Below, in pieces: positions 60,424 through 64,000 of a DNA stretch of 64,000 nucleotides (position 1 is the first letter of the stretch; every line of letters starts with the position of its first letter). Location: contig NZ_CP021978.1 of assembly GCF_004803895.1 (NCBI RefSeq), positions 5,208,001 to 5,272,000 on the forward strand, read 5' to 3'. The position numbers and the translations under genes are program-made. The DNA comes from Streptomyces hawaiiensis (GTDB lineage: Bacteria > Actinomycetota > Actinomycetes > Streptomycetales > Streptomycetaceae). A model generated the notes under the pieces. The model was not told where the DNA came from. It made no database searches and saw only the letters and a program-made list of their open reading frames with translations.

Positions 60424-60867
60424 GTGCGTACGTACAGCCCCAAGCCCGGCGATGTGACGCGCCAGTGGCACGTCATCGACGCTCAGGACGTTGTCCTGGG
60501 CCGTCTCGCCACCACTGCCGCGACGCTCCTCCGGGGCAAGCACAAGCCGATCTACGCGCCGCACGTCGACGCTGGTGACTTCGTCATCATCATCAACGCC
60601 GACAAGGTGCACCTCTCCGGCAACAAGCGGACCCAGAAGATGGCGTACCGCCACTCCGGTTACCCGGGCGGTCTGCGCTCGGTCCGCTACGACGAGCTGC
60701 TGGACAAGAACCCGGAGAAGGCCGTCGAGAAGGCCATCAAGGGCATGCTCCCCAAGAACACTCTGGGCCGTCAGATGCTCTCGAAGCTGAAGGTCTACAA
60801 GGGTGACCAGCACCCGCACGGCGCGCAGCAGCCGCAGCCGTACGAGATCACCCAGGTCGCGCAGTAA
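60424..60867 (+). CDS. rplM: 50S ribosomal protein L13 (uL13)
   Basis: 147 aa, GTG. WHVIDAQDVVLGRLATTAAT and HVDAGDFVIIINADKVHLSG are typical. Early assembly protein. A leader of about 180 nt precedes it. 43 bp before rpsI. Confidence 0.98.
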   Translation: MRTYSPKPGDVTRQWHVIDAQDVVLGRLATTAATLLRGKHKPIYAPHVDAGDFVIIINADKVHLSGNKRTQKMAYRHSGYPGGLRSVRYDELLDKNPEKAVEKAIKGMLPKNTLGRQMLSKLKVYKGDQHPHGAQQPQPYEITQVAQ

Positions 60868-60910
60868 GTCCGGCCACCACCCCTAGACCGAACAGAATCT
60901 GAGGAGAATC

Positions 60911-61423
60911 GTGGCCGAGACCACTGCCGAGCAGCCGCTCGAAGAGCTTGACATCGACAGCTACACCACCGAGTCCGAGGTCCCCGTCGAGGGTGAGTAC
61001 ACCTCGGAGTCCATGGCCTCCCGCTTCGGTGAGCCCCAGCCGGCCGCCGGCCTGGGCCGTCGCAAGAACGCCATCGCCCGCGTCCGGATCGTCCCGGGCA
61101 CCGGCAAGTGGAAGATCAACGGTCGCACCCTCGAGGACTACTTCCCGAACAAGGTGCACCAGCAGGAAGTCAACGAGCCCTTCAAGGTGCTCGAGCTCGA
61201 CGACCGCTACGACGTCATCGCCCGCATCTCCGGTGGCGGCGTCTCCGGTCAGGCCGGTGCGCTCCGTCTCGGTGTCGCCCGTGCGCTGAACGAGGCGGAC
61301 GTCGACAACAACCGCGGCCCGCTGAAGAAGGCCGGCTTCCTCAAGCGCGACGACCGTGCGGTCGAGCGCAAGAAGGCCGGTCTGAAGAAGGCCCGCAAGG
61401 CTCCGCAGTACAGCAAGCGCTAA
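60911..61423 (+). CDS. rpsI: 30S ribosomal protein S9 (uS9)
   Basis: 170 aa, GTG. An acidic N-terminal extension of about 45 residues (EELDIDSYTTESEVPVEGEY) precedes the core (GRRKNAIARVRIVPGTGKW). The C-terminal KAPQYSKR contacts P-site tRNA. Followed by a strong terminator. Confidence 0.98.
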   Translation: MAETTAEQPLEELDIDSYTTESEVPVEGEYTSESMASRFGEPQPAAGLGRRKNAIARVRIVPGTGKWKINGRTLEDYFPNKVHQQEVNEPFKVLELDDRYDVIARISGGGVSGQAGALRLGVARALNEADVDNNRGPLKKAGFLKRDDRAVERKKAGLKKARKAPQYSKR

Positions 61424-61460
61424 TCGCGTCGCCTGTCCTTGCGACTGGCTTCGCAACGAT

Positions 61461-61500
61461 CGCCCCGGCGGCACGGACTGTGCTGCCGGGGCGGTTCGTT
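61461..61500 (+). terminator. terminator after rplM-rpsI
   Basis: CGCCCCGGCGGCAC (61461-61474) pairs with GTGCTGCCGGGGCG (61480-61493), one wobble, then TTCGTT. Confidence 0.85.
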
Positions 61501-61589
61501 TACACAACCCCTACAGCTCCCGGACACTCTCAGGGGGTGTGCTCGGGGATGTGAGCCGCATTCTCTTCAGCAATTCGGAGGACACCACT

Positions 61590-62948
61590 GTGGGACGACT
61601 CTTCGGCACGGACGGCGTGCGCGGTGTCGCCAACGCGGATCTGACGGCGGAGATGGCCCTGGGCCTCTCCGTGGCCGCGGCACACGTACTGGCCGAGGCG
61701 GGCACGTTCGAAGGACACCGGCCGAGGGCCGTGGTCGGGCGTGACCCCCGTGCGTCCGGGGAGTTCCTGGAAGCCGCCGTGGTCGCCGGCCTGGCCAGCG
61801 CGGGCGTGGACGTCCTGCTGGTCGGCGTCCTGCCGACGCCGGCCGTGGCGTACCTCACCGGAGAGCTCGGCGCCGACCTCGGTGTGATGCTCTCCGCGAG
61901 CCACAACGCCATGCCCGACAACGGCATCAAGTTCTTCGCCCGCGGTGGGCACAAGCTCGCCGACGAGCTGGAGGACCGGATCGAGTCCGTCTACGAGGAG
62001 CACCGCACCGGCGCCCCGTGGGACCGGCCGACCGGGTCCGGGGTGGGCCGCGTACGCGCGTACGAAGAGGGCTTCGACCGGTACGTCGCGCACCTGCTGA
62101 GTGCCCTGCCGAACCGGCTCGACGGGCTGAAGGTCGTCCTCGACGAGGCGCACGGCGCCGCCGCCCGGGTCTCGCCCGAGGCGTTCCAGCGGGCCGGTGC
62201 CGAGGTCGTCACGATCGGGGCCGAGCCGGACGGGCTCAACATCAACGACGGGTGCGGTTCGACGCACCTGGACAAGATCAAGGCCGCGGTCGTCGAGCAC
62301 GGGGCCGATCTCGGCATCGCGCACGACGGTGACGCCGACCGGTGCCTCGCCGTCGACCACACCGGCGCGGAGGTGGACGGGGACCAGATCCTCGCGGTGC
62401 TCGCGCTGGCGATGCGGGAGCGTTCCGCGCTGCGGTCCGAGACGGTCGTGGCCACGGTGATGTCGAACCTCGGGTTCAAGCTCGCCATGGAACGCGAGGG
62501 CATCCGCCTGGTGCAGACCGCTGTCGGTGACCGGTACGTGCTCGAGGAGATGAAGGAGCACGGGTTCGCCCTCGGGGGCGAGCAGTCCGGACACGTGATC
62601 ATCCTCGACCACGCGACGACCGGGGACGGGACGCTGACCGGGCTGCTGCTGGCGGCTCGGGTGGCTCAGAGCGGGCGTACGCTGCGCGAGCTCGCCGCCG
62701 TCATGGAGCGGTTGCCGCAGGTGCTGATCAACGTCCCGGATGTCGACAGGACGCGGGTGGGGACGTCCGCGGAGCTTTCGACGGCCGTTGCGGATGCGGA
62801 GCGGGAGCTCGGGGCGACCGGGCGAGTGCTGCTGCGGCCCTCCGGGACCGAGCCGCTGGTCCGGGTGATGGTGGAGGCCGCCGATATCGAGCAGGCCCGG
62901 TCTGTCGCGGGGCGGCTGGCTGATGCGGTGAAGTCCGCGCTCGGTTAG
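61590..62948 (+). CDS. glmM: phosphoglucosamine mutase
   Basis: 452 aa from the GTG at 61590 (VGRLFGTDGVRGVANADLTA). Converts glucosamine-6-P to glucosamine-1-P for cell-wall precursors. Phosphoserine site SASHNAMPDNGIKFF (Ser about 100), Mg2+ loop DGDADRCL at about 246, sugar-binding GEQSGH and phosphate-binding SGTEPLVRVM near the C-terminus. The longer open frame upstream has no family match. Confidence 0.97.
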   Translation: MGRLFGTDGVRGVANADLTAEMALGLSVAAAHVLAEAGTFEGHRPRAVVGRDPRASGEFLEAAVVAGLASAGVDVLLVGVLPTPAVAYLTGELGADLGVMLSASHNAMPDNGIKFFARGGHKLADELEDRIESVYEEHRTGAPWDRPTGSGVGRVRAYEEGFDRYVAHLLSALPNRLDGLKVVLDEAHGAAARVSPEAFQRAGAEVVTIGAEPDGLNINDGCGSTHLDKIKAAVVEHGADLGIAHDGDADRCLAVDHTGAEVDGDQILAVLALAMRERSALRSETVVATVMSNLGFKLAMEREGIRLVQTAVGDRYVLEEMKEHGFALGGEQSGHVIILDHATTGDGTLTGLLLAARVAQSGRTLRELAAVMERLPQVLINVPDVDRTRVGTSAELSTAVADAERELGATGRVLLRPSGTEPLVRVMVEAADIEQARSVAGRLADAVKSALG

Positions 62949-63008
62949 GGAACCGGGTAGGGGGTGGCGGGTGCTGTGGGGGCCGGGCTGCGGGTTCGTC
63001 GTGGCTGG

Positions 63009-63030
63009 TCGCGCAGTTCCCCGCACCCCT
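63009..63030. repeat. dispersed intergenic repeat, copy 4
   Basis: TCGCGCAGTTCCCCGCACCC followed by CT, between glmM and the DUF389 gene. About 25 bp upstream match copy 3. Confidence 0.7.
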
Positions 63031-63043
63031 GGAGGCGCTGCCC

Positions 63044-63976
63044 CTAGGGCGTGTTCTTGGGCTGTCTGGACCAGAGCCACTTCTGGGCCGCGAGTGTTGC
63101 CGTCCCGGCGACGATGATGCCCAGGAGGTTCAGCAGGAGCTGTTCCGAGGAGCCCCAGGTCTGTTTCGTGTCGCCGTAGCTCAGGGCCACTGCCGCGTTC
63201 GCGGCGGCCGGGATCGTGGTGACCGAGATGGCCACGCCGACCAGGGCGCCCGACTTGGCCGAGGTCAGGGAGAGGGTGCCGGCGATGCCGGCCAGGACCG
63301 CCACGACGAAGGAGAACCAGTCGGGGGCGTAGATGAAGCCGGTGTTCGGGCGGTCGGCGCTGAGCTGCTGCTCGCTGAACAGGTCGACGGCGTCCATGAA
63401 GAGGCTGAAGGCGACCGTCATCGCCATCGCCGCCGCGAAGCCCACCAGCAGGGCGATCAGCGAGCGCAGGGCGAGGCGGGGGCGGCGGCGGACGATCGCG
63501 GTGCTGAGGCCGGCGAGAGGGCCGAACTCCGGGCCCACCGCCATGGCGCCCACGATCAGGATCGCGTTGTCCAGGACCACACCGCAGGCCGCGATCATCG
63601 TGGCGAGCGTGATGAAGGCCAGGAACGTGACGGAGAGGGTCGACTCCTCGTGCGTCGCCTCGGTCAGCTGCTCCCACAGGACCGCGTCCGCGCCCTCGCC
63701 CGGGGCGTCCGCCTCGGCCTTGTCGGCCCGCTCCGACAGGGACAGGTCGATGGACTCGACGGCGATGGAACCGGTGGTGTCGATGCCCAGTTCCCGCAGC
63801 CCGGCGAGCAGTTCGTCGCCCGCCTCGCGGGCCACGTCGCACATCACCACGTCCCCGGCGGGATCGCGGGCGGTGTCCGGCAGCACGACGAGGTGGGTCG
63901 TGCCGACCGTCTTCCCGATCAGCAGGACGACCTCGTCGGTCCGGTCGGACGGTGTGATCAGACGCAGATGGAGCAT
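63044..63976 (-). CDS. DUF389 family integral membrane protein
   Basis: 310 aa from the ATG at 63976 (MLHLRLITPSDRTDEVVLLI); an ATG 9 bases earlier is the alternative. A soluble N-terminal domain (residues 1-95) precedes about six membrane helices; LDNAILIVGAMAVGPEFGPLAGLSTAIVRRRP is the DUF389 signature. Function of the family is unknown. It is convergent with glmM. Confidence 0.88.
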   Translation of the reverse strand: MLHLRLITPSDRTDEVVLLIGKTVGTTHLVVLPDTARDPAGDVVMCDVAREAGDELLAGLRELGIDTTGSIAVESIDLSLSERADKAEADAPGEGADAVLWEQLTEATHEESTLSVTFLAFITLATMIAACGVVLDNAILIVGAMAVGPEFGPLAGLSTAIVRRRPRLALRSLIALLVGFAAAMAMTVAFSLFMDAVDLFSEQQLSADRPNTGFIYAPDWFSFVVAVLAGIAGTLSLTSAKSGALVGVAISVTTIPAAANAAVALSYGDTKQTWGSSEQLLLNLLGIIVAGTATLAAQKWLWSRQPKNTP

Positions 63977-64000
63977 GGCGCCCATCTAACCCGCCCTTCC

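Noticed and set aside
61530..63842. 770-codon minus-strand open frame opposite glmM
   Set aside because: Covers both glmM and the DUF389 gene in wrong frames; composition is Arg/Gly/Pro-rich and without homology.

Overview
The window is a high-GC actinobacterial chromosome, almost certainly Streptomyces. The evidence is the GC-rich codon usage, GTG and TTG starts (rpoB starts at TTG), the order rpmG - hadA/hadB homologues - murB - tRNA-Trp - secE - nusG - rplKA - rplJL - rpoBC - rpsLG - fusA - tuf - S10/spc/alpha operons - rplM/rpsI - glmM, a second ribosomal cluster without rpsD, and an integrated element ending at a tRNA-Tyr 3' fragment (the target of SLP1 in S. coelicolor).

Region 1 (1-5266) is the right part of an integrated actinomycete element (AICE). 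A minus-strand transfer/spread block runs off the left edge (SpdB-like membrane protein and two small proteins). To its right are a DNA-binding protein with a PLD-like C-terminal half, a Nudix hydrolase, an HD-domain protein, a repressor made of two tandem GntR-type winged helices, and a less GC-rich pair of paralogous membrane-anchored proteins of unknown function. The att site is a tRNA-Tyr 3' half at about 5209-5266. The intact tRNA and the integrase should lie left of the window.

Region 2 (5277-9180) starts with a strong terminator. Gene remnants follow (HNH nuclease, FAD monooxygenase, carboxypeptidase-regulatory-like domain), then a small CxxC protein, an NAD(P)-binding protein, an amidohydrolase-like protein, and tRNA-Thr and tRNA-Met.

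Region 3 (9216-18284) holds rpmG, a pair of hotdog dehydratase subunits, a TetR/MFS/small-protein efflux locus with two matching palindromic operators, murB, a second TetR gene divergent from an NAD(P)-binding protein with two operators between them, an adenosine deaminase family gene and an aspartate aminotransferase.

Region 4 (18500-38128) is the transcription/translation core: tRNA-Trp, secE, nusG, rplK, rplA, two paralogous lipoproteins, an L10-type leader, rplJ, rplL, rpoB, rpoC, a DUF1707 membrane protein, rpsL, rpsG, fusA and tuf. Promoters, terminators and leader hairpins can be placed for several units.

Region 5 (38146-41080) separates tuf from rpsJ. It is a small decaying islet with a DUF1963-like gene, a broken S41 peptidase, a VOC protein and an IS5-type transposase remnant.

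Region 6 (41082-61500) is the S10-spc-alpha series (rpsJ to rplQ, with secY, adk, map, infA and rpmJ), then truA, two small membrane proteins and rplM-rpsI. A 28-nt leader element is shared, 27 of 28 positions, between rpsL and rpsJ. Region 7 (61590-63976) holds glmM and a DUF389 membrane protein. A dispersed repeat with the core GCAGTTCCCCGCGCCCCT occurs four times at intergenic positions between 54 and 63 kb.
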